Both the position numbers and the translations under genes were made by a program. From Microbacterium oxydans (GTDB taxonomy: Bacteria; Actinomycetota; Actinomycetes; Actinomycetales; Microbacteriaceae), in assembly GCF_000956525.1 (NCBI RefSeq), contig NZ_JYIW01000013.1, positions 1 through 55,385 of the forward strand: a stretch of DNA of 55,385 bases, given 5' to 3'. Positions 1 to 8,044 of this stretch are shown one piece after another. The first letter of the stretch is position 1. Each line of letters begins with the position of its first letter. The notes below the pieces were generated by a model. The model did not search any database and had not been told where the DNA came from. It worked only from the letters and a program-made list of their open reading frames with translations.

Positions 1-19
1 GGATGTGTATAAGGGACCA
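1..19 (+). other. Probable residual Tn5/Nextera mosaic-end adapter at contig edge
   Basis: Bases 2-13 (GATGTGTATAAG) are identical to the inside of the Tn5 mosaic end AGATGTGTATAAGAGACAG, and 15 of the 19 aligned bases agree. The paaE reading frame loses its family-like C-terminus exactly here. This is best read as library adapter left by trimming, with sequencing errors, rather than genomic DNA. The identification rests on the known adapter sequence; the bases are seen directly. Confidence 0.65.
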
Positions 20-1160
20 CACGGTCGCTCGTCGGGTGGGACTGGCAGGTGAGCACGAAGCCGCGTTCCAACTCATCCGGCTCCAGGGCGTAGTTCTCGG
101 TCATCGTCACGCTGCCCTCCAGCACCCGCGCTCGGCAGGTGCCGCAGACGCCGCCGGCACAGGCGAACGGTGCGTCGGGGCGCACGCGCAGCGCGGCGTT
201 GAGCACCGATTCGTGCGCGTCGACCGGGCTCTCCACGGTCGAGGAGACGCCGTCGAGCGTGACCTCGATGCGCACGGTCTTCTGCCCGGCGCGTACCTGC
301 ACCGGACGTGCGGCGCGAGCTGGCTCGTCGCCGGTCGTGAACAGCTCGAAGCGGATATGCGAACGGTCGACGCCCAGGTCGGCGAGCACCTCGCGGCACA
401 GGTCGACGAGCGCGAGCGGTCCGCACAGGAACCACTCGTCGACCGTCTGCGGCGGGATGAGTGAGCCGAGGATCGTGCGCAGCTTCTGCTCGTCGATGCG
501 TCCGGAGAGCACGGGTGCCGCACGCTGCTCGCGCGAGAGCACATGGTGCAGCACGAGCCGCGTCGGATAGCGGTCCTTCAGGTCTGCGAGGTCTTCGAGG
601 AACATCACGTCGAGCGTCGCGCGATTCGTGTAGAGCAGCGTGAACCGCGAGGTGTCAGACCCGGTCAGCACGGTGTGGGCGAGCGACATCAGCGGAGTGA
701 TGCCGGAGCCTGCCGCGATGCCGACGACGTGCCGGTGGTCGAGGTCGTCGAGCCCGGAGGTGAACGTGCCCTGCGGGCTCATCACGTCGATCTCGAATCC
801 CGGATGCAGGCCGGTCTGCGCCCACGTCGAGAACAGCCCGCCCTCATCGCGTTTCACGGCGACGCTCAGCCTGGTGTCCTGCCCTTCGTCCCGATGCTCC
901 GGCGCGCGGCACAGCGAGTAGGAGCGACGGACCTCGACGCCGCCGAGTGTCATCCGCAGTGCCACGTACTGCCCTGGGAGGTGGTCGTATTCGTCGGCGA
1001 GGGATGCCGGCACGGTGAACGTGACCTCGACCGCGTCATCGGTCAGCGGGCGCACGTCCTCGACCGTGAGCGTGTGGAACCGCGCGCGTGCGCGGGGTGC
1101 CGGAACCCGGCGGGACGGAGCGATCGGGGCGGATGCCGGAGCAGACGTGAACAGCGACAT
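1..1160 (-). CDS. paaE: 1,2-phenylacetyl-CoA epoxidase reductase subunit PaaE (3' end cut by window edge)
   Basis: Electron-transfer subunit of the phenylacetyl-CoA epoxidase: takes electrons from NADPH through FAD and a [2Fe-2S] centre to the di-iron subunit PaaA. The frame runs open from ATG 1160 to the window edge (386 codons, no stop seen). The N-terminal two thirds reads as a ferredoxin-reductase FAD/NAD module (RSYSLCRAPE for flavin, GIAAGSGITPLMSL for nucleotide). The C-terminal part is a plant-type ferredoxin with the cluster motif CAGGVCGTC and a last Cys in FVLTCQSHP. The start lies just after the paaD stop, so the genes are co-transcribed. The family normally ends a few residues after the point where this frame runs into position 17, and the first ~17 bases look like sequencing adapter, so the native last residues are probably missing. 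Confidence 0.93.
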   Translation of the reverse strand, partial: MSLFTSAPASAPIAPSRRVPAPRARARFHTLTVEDVRPLTDDAVEVTFTVPASLADEYDHLPGQYVALRMTLGGVEVRRSYSLCRAPEHRDEGQDTRLSVAVKRDEGGLFSTWAQTGLHPGFEIDVMSPQGTFTSGLDDLDHRHVVGIAAGSGITPLMSLAHTVLTGSDTSRFTLLYTNRATLDVMFLEDLADLKDRYPTRLVLHHVLSREQRAAPVLSGRIDEQKLRTILGSLIPPQTVDEWFLCGPLALVDLCREVLADLGVDRSHIRFELFTTGDEPARAARPVQVRAGQKTVRIEVTLDGVSSTVESPVDAHESVLNAALRVRPDAPFACAGGVCGTCRARVLEGSVTMTENYALEPDELERGFVLTCQSHPTSDRVVPYTH

Positions 1161-1161
1161 G

Positions 1162-1671
1162 TCAATGCACCTTGAAGTGGTCGAAGGGCTCGAGGCACGC
1201 GCGGCACTCGAACAGCGCCTTGCACGAGGTGGAGCCGAAGTGCGAGACCTCGTGGGTGTCGAGCGATCCGCAGCGCGGGCAGCGCACGCTCAACGTCAGT
1301 CGGATGGGCCCGGACCCGAGCGCGGCCCGGCCGGACGGCGGCGCGATGCCGTACTCCTCGAGCTTGGTCCTGCCGGCATCCGTCATCCAGTCCGTCGTCC
1401 ACGCGGGGGAGAGGACCAGGCGCACCTCGACCTCGTCGTAGCCCGCCGCCGTGAGCGCGAGGATCACGTCGTCACGGATCGCATCCATCGCCGGGCAGCC
1501 GCTGTAGGTCGGCGTGATGTCGACGCGCACCCGCGAGCCGTCGACGTCGACTGCTCGGAGCACCCCCAGATCCTCGATCGTGAGCACCGGCACCTCAGGG
1601 TCGGGCACGGCGGCGGCGATGCGCCAGGCATCGGCGTCGATGCGTTCCTGCGCGTGTCGGAGGGTCACCAT
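1162..1671 (-). CDS. paaD: Phenylacetyl-CoA epoxidase accessory subunit PaaD
   Basis: 169 residues. The N-terminal ~100 residues form a MIP18/SufT-type domain (DPEVPVLTIEDLGVLR; TPTYSGCPAMDAI with the conserved Cys), a family linked to iron-sulfur or metal-centre assembly. The C-terminus has two CxxC pairs (CPRCGS and CRAC) that probably bind zinc. In other bacteria PaaD is needed for an active epoxidase, probably by maturing the metal centre of PaaA or PaaE; that role is from family knowledge. Its GTG/ATG region directly abuts the paaC stop (1665), with overlap, and paaE starts at its stop codon, which fits tight translational coupling. Confidence 0.95.
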   Translation of the reverse strand: MVTLRHAQERIDADAWRIAAAVPDPEVPVLTIEDLGVLRAVDVDGSRVRVDITPTYSGCPAMDAIRDDVILALTAAGYDEVEVRLVLSPAWTTDWMTDAGRTKLEEYGIAPPSGRAALGSGPIRLTLSVRCPRCGSLDTHEVSHFGSTSCKALFECRACLEPFDHFKVH

Positions 1672-2510
1672 GATGCCCCCGGATGCCGTCTCGCGAGCAC
1701 CTGCATCTCGGCGAGGATGTGGCCGAGCGGGGTCGCGTGCTTCCCCTGTCGTCCGCCGGCCGACGACGCGGCGCCCTTCGCCAGAATCAGGGACCCGAGC
1801 ACGTCGTCCAGCTCAGCCTGCGCGAACACCGTCTCGACCACTGCGTCGAATCCGGGGCGCAGCGTCGACGGGCGCGCTGCGGCATCCCCGAGCCGCTCGA
1901 TCAGGTCGTCGTCGCGGAACAGCTCGTCGACGTACGGCCAGACATCGCCGATGGCTCGGATGATCCGGGTGCGCGACTCCTCCGTGCCGCCGGCGAGGCG
2001 CAGCATCCACTGGACCGCGTGATCCCGGTGGTAGTCGACCTCTTTCAACGACTTCTCGGCGATCGCGGCGAAGGTCTCATCGCTGCTCGTCCGCAGCGCG
2101 GAGTACAGCTCGAACATGAAGGTTGCGACGACGAACTGCCGGGCGATCGTCTGCGCGAAATCGCCGTTGGGCTGCTGCACGATCCAGGCGCACCGGAACT
2201 CCGGTTCGTCGCGGAAGAAGGCGAGGTCGTCTTCGCTGCGCCCGTCGAACGATCCCGCGTAGTGCAGGAACGACCGGGCGTGGCCGAGCAGGTCGAGGGC
2301 GATGTTGCCGAGCGCGACGTCTTCCTCCAGCTCGGGAGCGTTCGAGATCCAGGCCCCCAGCTGCTGCGAGAGGATGAGCGCGTCGTCGCCGAGGCGGAGG
2401 GCGTACTCGGCGATGTCAGCGGATGCCGCGACGGCACCGGTGCCGGACAGCTCCTGCGCGAGGGTGAGGGCGTCGACCGAGACATCGCCGTGGACGTCGG
2501 CTCCCTCCAT
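1665..2510 (-). CDS. paaC: Phenylacetyl-CoA epoxidase structural subunit PaaC
   Basis: 281 residues from ATG 2510. A longer in-frame extension exists upstream but would translate a dispersed repeat, so the internal ATG after the repeat is preferred. PaaC is a ferritin-like helical protein that pairs with PaaA in the epoxidase core but lacks the di-iron ligands. Family landmarks are RLGDDALILSQQLGAWISNAP and LGNIALDLLGHARS near the N-terminus and EVDYHRDHAVQWMLRL in the middle. A copy of the CCCT..AGGG repeat fills the short gap between paaB and this start, so it may alter coupling between the two genes. Confidence 0.95.
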   Translation of the reverse strand: MEGADVHGDVSVDALTLAQELSGTGAVAASADIAEYALRLGDDALILSQQLGAWISNAPELEEDVALGNIALDLLGHARSFLHYAGSFDGRSEDDLAFFRDEPEFRCAWIVQQPNGDFAQTIARQFVVATFMFELYSALRTSSDETFAAIAEKSLKEVDYHRDHAVQWMLRLAGGTEESRTRIIRAIGDVWPYVDELFRDDDLIERLGDAAARPSTLRPGFDAVVETVFAQAELDDVLGSLILAKGAASSAGGRQGKHATPLGHILAEMQVLARRHPGASW

Positions 2511-2521
2511 GGCTCCATCCT

Positions 2522-2548
2522 TGGGTCCCTGAGCCTGTCGAAGGGTCA
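2522..2548. repeat. Short dispersed repeat, copy between paaB and paaC
   Basis: Copy of the repeat whose core is CCCTGAGCCTGTCGAAGGG (reverse complement CCCTTCGACAGGCTCAGGG), usually flanked on one side by GGGT/ACCC. It lies in the short gap between the paaB stop codon and the paaC start. The ends CCCT and AGGG can pair to form a small stem. Confidence 0.85.
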
Positions 2549-2851
2549 CAGGTGCGGCACCCCCTCGGATGCCGTGTAGTACACGGCGTGCCGGTAGTTC
2601 TTGCCCGCAGGGCTCTCGAAGTACGCGCCCTTCGCATCGGGGTCGCTCGTGGTGATCGCCTCGGCCGGCGCGACCCAGATCGAGACGCCTTCGCCGCGGC
2701 GTGTGTAGAGATCGCGGGCGTTGCGGATCGCCATCTCGGCATCCGGCGCGTGCAGGGAGCCGACATGCACGTGGCTGAGTCCGCGGTTCGCTCGGACGAA
2801 GACCTCCCACAGCGGCCATGGTTCGCGCTCGCTGGCTCCTGGCGTCGCCAT
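2546..2851 (-). CDS. paaB: Phenylacetyl-CoA epoxidase subunit PaaB
   Basis: 101 residues from ATG 2851; a GTG one codon earlier is the alternative. Small subunit that bridges the PaaAC heterodimers in the epoxidase complex. Recognised by the N-terminal PLWEVFVRANRGLSHVHVGS, the middle LHAPDAEMAIRNARDLYTRR and the end of the protein (SIWVAP, AITTSDP, F.SPAGKNYRHAVYY), with family-typical length. The start codon overlaps the paaA stop codon, which predicts translational coupling and 1:1 production. The dispersed repeat begins around its stop codon. Confidence 0.95.
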   Translation of the reverse strand: MATPGASEREPWPLWEVFVRANRGLSHVHVGSLHAPDAEMAIRNARDLYTRRGEGVSIWVAPAEAITTSDPDAKGAYFESPAGKNYRHAVYYTASEGVPHL

Positions 2852-3870
2852 CACGCGCCCTTCGACAGGCTCAGGGACCCAGCGGTCTCGGCAGGCTCAG
2901 GGTCCCAGGCGCGCGCCTGCTTACGGGCGTACTCGGCCGCGGCCTCGCGCACCCAGGCGCCGTTCTCGTGTGCCGTGCGGCGGCGCTCCAGGCGTTCGGC
3001 GTTGCACGGCCCGTTCCCGCGCAGCACCTCGAAGAACTCGTCCCAGTCGATCTCGCCGATCACGTACCGGTCGGTCTCCTCGTCGAGTCGCAGGTCGGGG
3101 TCGGGCAACGTGACCCCGAGGATCTCGGCCTGGGGTACCAGCATGCCGACGAAGCGCTGGCGCAGGTCGTCGTTCGAGAACCGCTTGATCTTCCACTTCA
3201 TCGACTGTGCCGAGTTCGGCGACTGCTCGTCCGGTGGCCCGAACATCGCCAGGCTCGGCCAGTACCAGCGGTTCACCGCATCCTGCGCCATCTGCCGCTG
3301 CTCATCGGAGCCCTGCATGAGGCTGAGCAGGATCTCGAACCCCTGACGCTGATGGAACGATTCCTCTTTGCAGACCCGCACCATGGCGCGGCCGTACGGC
3401 CCGTACGACGCCCGGCACAGCGGCACCTGGTTGACGATCGCCGCGCCGTCGACGAGCCAGCCGATCGCGCCCATGTCCGCCCAGGTCGGGGTGGGGTAGT
3501 TGAAGATCGACGAGTACTTGGCCTTGCCGCTGATGAGCTGGTCCATCATCTCGTCGCGAGTGATCCCGAGCGTCTGCGCAGCGGAGTAGAGGTAGAGCCC
3601 GTGGCCGGCCTCGTCCTGCACCTTCGCCATCAGGATCGCCTTGCGCTTGAGGCTGGGTGCCCGCGTGATCCAGTTGCCCTCCGGCTGCATCCCGATGATC
3701 TCGGAGTGCGCGTGCTGCGAGATCTGGCGGATCAGCGTCTTGCGGTAGGCGTCGGGCATCCAATCGCGGGGCTCGATGCGCTGTTCGTTCGCGATGAGCT
3801 CGTCGAACATGCGCTCGTCTTCGGAGATCTCGCCCTCCACGAGGCTGAGGTCTGCGGGGCTGGTCATCAT
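2851..3870 (-). CDS. paaA: Phenylacetyl-CoA epoxidase catalytic di-iron subunit PaaA
   Basis: 339 residues. Oxygenase subunit that forms the 1,2-epoxide on the CoA-activated aromatic ring. The ferritin-like iron ligands are visible in [13 protein letters not shown] (ExxH) and [13 protein letters not shown] (ExxH). First gene of the epoxidase operon, with a GAGGAG ribosome binding site. ATG 3870 is followed at once by a second ATG. The C-terminus is odd: after the family-like end ([12 protein letters not shown]) the last ~18 residues, including GSLSLSKGA, are the translation of a dispersed DNA repeat at 2858-2907. Such a tail is probably tolerated because it lies outside the fold. Regulated by a TetR-type site just upstream. 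Confidence 0.96.
   Translation of the reverse strand: MMTSPADLSLVEGEISEDERMFDELIANEQRIEPRDWMPDAYRKTLIRQISQHAHSEIIGMQPEGNWITRAPSLKRKAILMAKVQDEAGHGLYLYSAAQTLGITRDEMMDQLISGKAKYSSIFNYPTPTWADMGAIGWLVDGAAIVNQVPLCRASYGPYGRAMVRVCKEESFHQRQGFEILLSLMQGSDEQRQMAQDAVNRWYWPSLAMFGPPDEQSPNSAQSMKWKIKRFSNDDLRQRFVGMLVPQAEILGVTLPDPDLRLDEETDRYVIGEIDWDEFFEVLRGNGPCNAERLERRRTAHENGAWVREAAAEYARKQARAWDPEPAETAGSLSLSKGA
2858..2907. repeat. Dispersed repeat translated as the PaaA C-terminus
   Basis: A full copy of CCCTTCGACAGGCTCAGGG(ACCCA) at 2858-2881 is followed by a degenerate second copy (GGCAGGCTCAGGGTCCCAG). Both lie inside the paaA frame and encode its last residues. Same family as the copies at 2.5, 11.8, 30.3, 41.7, 43.1 and 43.5 kb. 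Confidence 0.85.
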
Positions 3871-3892
3871 CGACTCCTCGTCATCCGATCTT

Positions 3893-3941
3893 TACTGACC
3901 GGTCGTTAGGTAATTCTGACACGACGATCCGCAGCACGCAA
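3893..3941 (-). promoter_or_regulatory. paaA promoter with TetR-type (PaaR) operator
   Basis: The 8-bp palindrome GACCGGTC (3897-3904) has matching TA ends (3893 and 3908), giving TAnnGACCGGTCnnTA. Read on the minus strand, a -35 TTGCGT (3941-3936) and -10 CAGAAT (3918-3913), 17 bp apart, lie just upstream, so a protein on the palindrome would block initiation at about the start site. The related palindrome at 14737-14748 beside the tetR gene makes PaaR the likely ligand-responsive repressor. Promoter elements are seen; regulation is inferred. Confidence 0.65.
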
Positions 3942-3951
3942 GGCGGGCGGC

Positions 3952-4371
3952 TCAGCGCGAGCGCGAGACCAGCTCGAGCAGCGCCTGCCCGTAAGCCTCG
4001 GAGGGATCGGGATGCTCGAATCGCAGCGTCTCGCCGGCGAGTTCGATCTCCACGAGGAACGCGTCGGGCAACCGGACCAGGCTGCGGAACGTGCCCCGCA
4101 GGAGCTCGCGGAGCTGATCCTCCCGCGGGAGCCACACGGCGTCGGCGAGCGTGACCGCGTCGAGTGCCCACTCGGTCGTCCCGTTGAAGGCGAGATCGGT
4201 GCCGCTCGGGGTCTGCCGCGCCTCGATGGTCATCTCGCTGACCGTGAAGACGTCGGCCTCGGCTTCGAGCTCGACGTCGTCCGGCAGATCGAGTTGGAAG
4301 CGGTCGCCCTCGGCCGGGTGCCACACCAGACCGGCATCGCGCAGGGACACGGCCAGTTCTCGGGTGATCAC
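3952..4371 (-). CDS. Conserved hypothetical protein
   Basis: 139 residues, acidic, with no signal peptide or membrane segment. I do not recognise a family with confidence. The sequence alternates predicted strands and reads like a small beta-rich protein (RFQLDLPDDVELEAEADVFTV; FLVEIELAGETLRFEHPDP), then ends in a helix. It stands alone between the paa epoxidase operon and recQ, divergent from recQ with ~55 bp between the starts. It is not an expected member of the phenylacetate pathway, so its position may simply reflect the block that separates the two paa operons. Confidence 0.75.
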   Translation of the reverse strand: MITRELAVSLRDAGLVWHPAEGDRFQLDLPDDVELEAEADVFTVSEMTIEARQTPSGTDLAFNGTTEWALDAVTLADAVWLPREDQLRELLRGTFRSLVRLPDAFLVEIELAGETLRFEHPDPSEAYGQALLELVSRSR

Positions 4372-4427
4372 GTCTCCACGCTAGACGACCGCACGCGCAT
4401 GTCGGCGGTGTGAGGCAGAGTGGGGAC

Positions 4428-6551
4428 ATGGCCTCCATCGCATCCACCGACACCCGTGAGGCCGCGCTCTCGGCGCTGCGCGAACTCGTCGGCCGTCCAG
4501 ACGTCGATTTCCACGACGGGCAGTACGAGGCGATCGAGGCGCTGGTCGCCGGGCGGCGCAGGGCGCTCGTCGTGCAGCGCACCGGATGGGGCAAGTCGGC
4601 GGTGTACTTCGTCGCCACGCTGCTGCTGCGTCGCCAGGGCGCAGGACCGACCGTGCTCGTCTCACCGCTGCTGGCGCTCATGCGCGATCAGATCGCCGCG
4701 GCCGAGCGCGCCGGTGTCCGTGCGGTGGCGATCAACTCCACGAATGCGCACGAGTGGTCCGATGTGCTCGCGAAGCTGGATCGTGACGAGGTCGATGTGC
4801 TCCTGGTCTCGCCGGAGCGGCTGAACAACCCCTCGTTCCGCGAAGCGCAGCTGCCGACGCTGGTCCGCCGCATCGGCATGCTGGTCGTCGACGAGGCGCA
4901 CTGCATCAGCGACTGGGGGCACGACTTCCGCCCCGACTACCGACGACTGCGCGACCTCATCGCGCAGATGCCGGCCGATGTGCCGGTCCTCGCGACCACG
5001 GCGACCGCGAACAGTCGAGTCGTCGCCGACGTCGCAGAGCAGCTGGGCAGTCTCACCGAGAATGCGGGTGACGATGTCGCTCCGGTGCTCACCATCCGCG
5101 GGCCCCTCGCCCGCACCTCGCTGCGCATGGGGGTGCTGCGGCTGCGTGATTCGGCGAGCCGTCTGGCCTGGTTGCTCAGCCACATCGACGATCTGCCCGG
5201 TTCCGGCATCATCTACACCCTCACGGTCGCTGCCGCCGTCGACACCGCACGGCTGCTGCGCGAGCACGGTCACGACGTGCGTGCGTACACGGGGCAGACC
5301 GACACCGATGAGCGCGAAGAGTCCGAGGGGATGCTGAAGCGCAACGAGGTGAAGGCGCTCGTCGCGACCAGTGCGCTCGGCATGGGATTCGACAAACCCG
5401 ACCTCGGCTTCGTGCTGCACCTCGGGGCTCCTTCGTCTCCCGTCGCCTACTACCAGCAGGTCGGCCGCGCCGGCCGTGCGAGCGAGAGCGCCGACGTGCT
5501 CCTGCTTCCCGGCGTCGAGGATCGCGACATCTGGCACTACTTCGCGACCGCGTCGATGCCCGACCGCGATCGTGCCGAACGGGTGATCGCGGCGCTGGGC
5601 GATGCGCCGATCTCGACTCCCGCGCTCGAGGCGATGGTCGACATCCGCCGCACGCCGCTCGAACTGCTGCTGAAGGTGCTTGACGTCGACGGCGCCGTTC
5701 GGCGCGTGCAGGGCGGCTGGGTCGCGACCGGCGACCCCTGGATCTACGATGCCGAGCGCTATGAGCGCATCGCGGCCGAGCGGGTCGCCGAGCAGCAGCA
5801 CATGCTCGACTACGAGCAGACCGAGGGATGCCGGATGGAGTTCCTGCAGCGTTCCCTCGACGACGAGACGGCGGCCCCGTGCGGTCGCTGCGACAACTGC
5901 GCGGGCGGCTGGTTCCCCCGTGAGATCGGCGAGGCTGCGACCACCCAGGCATCGGAGTCGCTCGACCGTGTCGGAGTCCCGATCGAGCCGCGTCGCGCGT
6001 GGCCGACCGGGGCCGATCGGCTCGACGTGCCGGTGCGGGGTCGCATCGCTGCTGAGGAGCAGGCGAGCGAGGGCAGAGCGCTCGCGCGGCTCACCGACCT
6101 CGGGTGGGGTGGCGCGCTGCGTGAGATCTTCGCCGCCGGCGCTGCGGATGCTCCCGTGTCGCCGCAGCTGCTCGGCGCGTGCATCCGTGTGCTCGCCGGA
6201 TGGAAGTGGGATCAGCGGCCGGTGGCCGTGATCGCGATGCCGTCACGGTCGCATCCGCTGCTGGTCGACTCGCTCGCGCGTGGGCTCGCCGAGGTCGGGC
6301 GGCTGCCGTACCTCGGCGCGCTCGCGCCCGTCGACGGCGGCCCGAGCGGTCAGCCCGGCGGCAACAGCGTCTTCCGGCTCGCCGGGCTGTGGGGTCGTCT
6401 GACGGCCGAGCACCTCGACGTTCCCGACGGGCCTGTCCTGCTCGTCGACGACCTGGCCGACAGCCGCTGGACGCTGACCGTCGCGGCGCGCGTGATCCGG
6501 CGCGCTGGCGCGAGCGACGTGCTGCCGTTCACGCTCGCGGTGCGGGGCTGA
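4428..6551 (+). CDS. recQ: RecQ-family ATP-dependent DNA helicase with C-terminal phosphoribosyltransferase-like domain
   Basis: 707 residues from ATG 4428; a GTG at 4410 is an alternative start. A 3'-5' DNA helicase of recombination and repair. Visible are motif I QRTGWGKS (residues 50-57), motif II DEAH (155-158) with the RecQ aromatic loop HCISDWGHDFRPDY, motif III ATTATAN and motif VI QVGRAGRA. A zinc site reads CRMEF..CGRCDNC. The usual winged-helix and HRDC parts are not evident. Instead the last ~150 residues contain VLLVDDLADSRWT, which matches the PRPP-binding loop of type I phosphoribosyltransferases. That fusion is known in some actinobacterial RecQ proteins; its job is unclear. 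Its 3' end overlaps the convergent hydrolase gene by 23 bp. Confidence 0.9.
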   Translation: MASIASTDTREAALSALRELVGRPDVDFHDGQYEAIEALVAGRRRALVVQRTGWGKSAVYFVATLLLRRQGAGPTVLVSPLLALMRDQIAAAERAGVRAVAINSTNAHEWSDVLAKLDRDEVDVLLVSPERLNNPSFREAQLPTLVRRIGMLVVDEAHCISDWGHDFRPDYRRLRDLIAQMPADVPVLATTATANSRVVADVAEQLGSLTENAGDDVAPVLTIRGPLARTSLRMGVLRLRDSASRLAWLLSHIDDLPGSGIIYTLTVAAAVDTARLLREHGHDVRAYTGQTDTDEREESEGMLKRNEVKALVATSALGMGFDKPDLGFVLHLGAPSSPVAYYQQVGRAGRASESADVLLLPGVEDRDIWHYFATASMPDRDRAERVIAALGDAPISTPALEAMVDIRRTPLELLLKVLDVDGAVRRVQGGWVATGDPWIYDAERYERIAAERVAEQQHMLDYEQTEGCRMEFLQRSLDDETAAPCGRCDNCAGGWFPREIGEAATTQASESLDRVGVPIEPRRAWPTGADRLDVPVRGRIAAEEQASEGRALARLTDLGWGGALREIFAAGAADAPVSPQLLGACIRVLAGWKWDQRPVAVIAMPSRSHPLLVDSLARGLAEVGRLPYLGALAPVDGGPSGQPGGNSVFRLAGLWGRLTAEHLDVPDGPVLLVDDLADSRWTLTVAARVIRRAGASDVLPFTLAVRG

Positions 6552-7275
6552 CCTCGACAGCTGCAGCGATCGCAGCGGCGAGGTCTTCCGGACGGCTCCA
6601 CATCGGCCAGTGCCCGGTCGGCAGATCCACGAGTTCCAGCTCGCGGAGATGAGCGACCTCGGCCATCATCGGATCACCGTCCTGCGCCAGCTGCAGCACC
6701 AGGGCCGCGGGGAACGAGCAGGCGATGATCGTCGTCGGCACGTCGCGGCGAGCATCATTCCGCAACCGGACCTGTTCGCGCATCACGCGCGCAGGCATCG
6801 GCACTGCGCGTCGACGGAGCCGTTCGAGTGCCTGCGCGCTGAGTCCATCGAGACTCGCCGCCAGCTGATCGAACGGCGGGAGCGCCACCTCCTGCACCTC
6901 GGGCGCCACCGCGGCATCGAACGCGGAGCCGTCCGATGTGGGGCCGCTGTCGACGTAGATGATGCGATCGACCACGGTCGGGTCTTGGTCCAGCAGCACG
7001 GATGACGGATACCCCGCACCGCTGTGGACGACGAGGGCGACGGTCGACGCCTCGGCGCGGGCGGTGCGCACGGCTGCGCGGAGCGTCTCCACCTGATCGG
7101 CCAGCGTCCGCTCCGTGCGCTGGACGTCGTCCGGATCGAGACCGGACAACGTCACCGGGAAGGCGCGGTGACCGCGATCGTGGAGGTGGGCGGCGACCTC
7201 GTCCCATGCCCAGGCGCCGAGCCAGTGGCCGGGCGCGAGGACGAAGGCGATGTCTGTGGCTGTGTCGTTCGTCAT
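6529..7275 (-). CDS. Alpha/beta-fold hydrolase
   Basis: 248 residues. Alpha/beta hydrolase: an N-terminal oxyanion-hole segment APGHWLGAWAW, a nucleophile elbow VVHSGAGYP (Ser in a V-x-S-x-G form rather than strict G-x-S-x-G), an acid around VDSG and a C-terminal catalytic His in PTGHWPMW. Substrate cannot be told from sequence; relatives include esterases of the salicylate/methyl-ketone type. Divergent from a WYL regulator that probably controls it, since only ~64 bp separates the starts and these contain a direct repeat. Confidence 0.85.
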   Translation of the reverse strand: MTNDTATDIAFVLAPGHWLGAWAWDEVAAHLHDRGHRAFPVTLSGLDPDDVQRTERTLADQVETLRAAVRTARAEASTVALVVHSGAGYPSSVLLDQDPTVVDRIIYVDSGPTSDGSAFDAAVAPEVQEVALPPFDQLAASLDGLSAQALERLRRRAVPMPARVMREQVRLRNDARRDVPTTIIACSFPAALVLQLAQDGDPMMAEVAHLRELELVDLPTGHWPMWSRPEDLAAAIAAAVEVSPAPRA

Positions 7276-7310
7276 GCGTCCATCATCAGGTGGACGGGCG
7301 GCAACGGCAT

Positions 7311-7339
7311 GTCACTATATTCGTCACTAATATGGGAGC
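7311..7339 (+). promoter_or_regulatory. Divergent promoter region with 12-bp-spaced direct repeat; leaderless start for the WYL gene
   Basis: GTCACTATAT (7311-7320) and GTCACTAATAT (7323-7333) repeat with a 12-bp period, a spacing that puts two protein contacts on nearly the same helix face. TAATAT (7328-7333) is a good -10 hexamer and lies 6 bp before the GTG at 7340, so the WYL regulator is probably read from a leaderless transcript. The repeat is a candidate operator for the regulator itself. Confidence 0.5.
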
Positions 7340-8032
7340 GTGAATCGAACTGCGCGATTGCAGGCCATGACCGAATCGTTGCGGCGGGCGGGCACACGCG
7401 GTCGCACCGCGCAGCAGCTCGCTGCTGAGTTCGAGGTGACGATCCGCACGATCAAACGCGACATCTCCGCGCTCGAGGCAGGTGGCCTCCCGGTGTGGGG
7501 GCGCACCGGCCCCGGCGGAGGCTACGGGCTCACGGAGCTGCACCGTCTTCCACCGGTGAGTCTCACCGCCGCCCAGGCCGTCGCGCTCAACGCTGCTGTC
7601 GCCGCGGCTGCGCAGGCTCCGTTCGCCGATTCGGCACGCGCATCGATCCGCACCGTCCTCGATGTGCTCGACCCCGTGACCCGCCGGAAGGCCGCCGAGC
7701 TCTCCAACCGCGTCTGGGTCGACGTGGCGCCGTCTGCCGGACGACGAGTGATGTCCGCGCTCGAGCAGGCCACCATCGACCAGCGCACCGTCAACCTCGC
7801 GTACACCGACGCAGAGGGCCGGTCGACGCGCCGCGAGGTCGAGCCGATGATCTTCGCGTTCACCGGCGGACAGTGGTACCTCGTCGCCTGGTGCAGGCTC
7901 CGTGACGGCATCCGCTGGTTCGCCCTCAGCAGGATCCAGGTCGCGACGGTCACCCGCCGACCGTGCACGGGCCATCGGATCGAAGAGATCGGTGCGCCGC
8001 CGACGTCCGCACGCTCAGCGCACCACGACTGA
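7340..8032 (+). CDS. HTH/WYL-domain transcriptional regulator (YafY family)
   Basis: 230 residues. The N-terminal ~60 residues form a DeoR-like winged helix (GRTAQQLAAEFEVTIRTIKRDISALE) followed by the GRTGPGGGYGL wing. The C-terminal WYL domain runs from ~residue 135 with the signature GGQWYLVAWCRLRDGIRWF. WYL domains sense small ligands or nucleic acids. The protein stops soon after the WYL core, so it lacks the longer WCX extension of some relatives. GTG start chosen because a -10 hexamer lies 6 bp upstream (leaderless) and the next start would remove part of the helix-turn-helix. Probably regulates the divergent hydrolase. Confidence 0.88.
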   Translation: MNRTARLQAMTESLRRAGTRGRTAQQLAAEFEVTIRTIKRDISALEAGGLPVWGRTGPGGGYGLTELHRLPPVSLTAAQAVALNAAVAAAAQAPFADSARASIRTVLDVLDPVTRRKAAELSNRVWVDVAPSAGRRVMSALEQATIDQRTVNLAYTDAEGRSTRREVEPMIFAFTGGQWYLVAWCRLRDGIRWFALSRIQVATVTRRPCTGHRIEEIGAPPTSARSAHHD

Positions 8033-8044
8033 CCGGGCACGGCC

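Noticed and set aside
2511..2819. Longer PaaC start
   Set aside because: The extra residues translate the dispersed repeat and paaB in another frame; PaaC homologues begin near the ATG at 2510.
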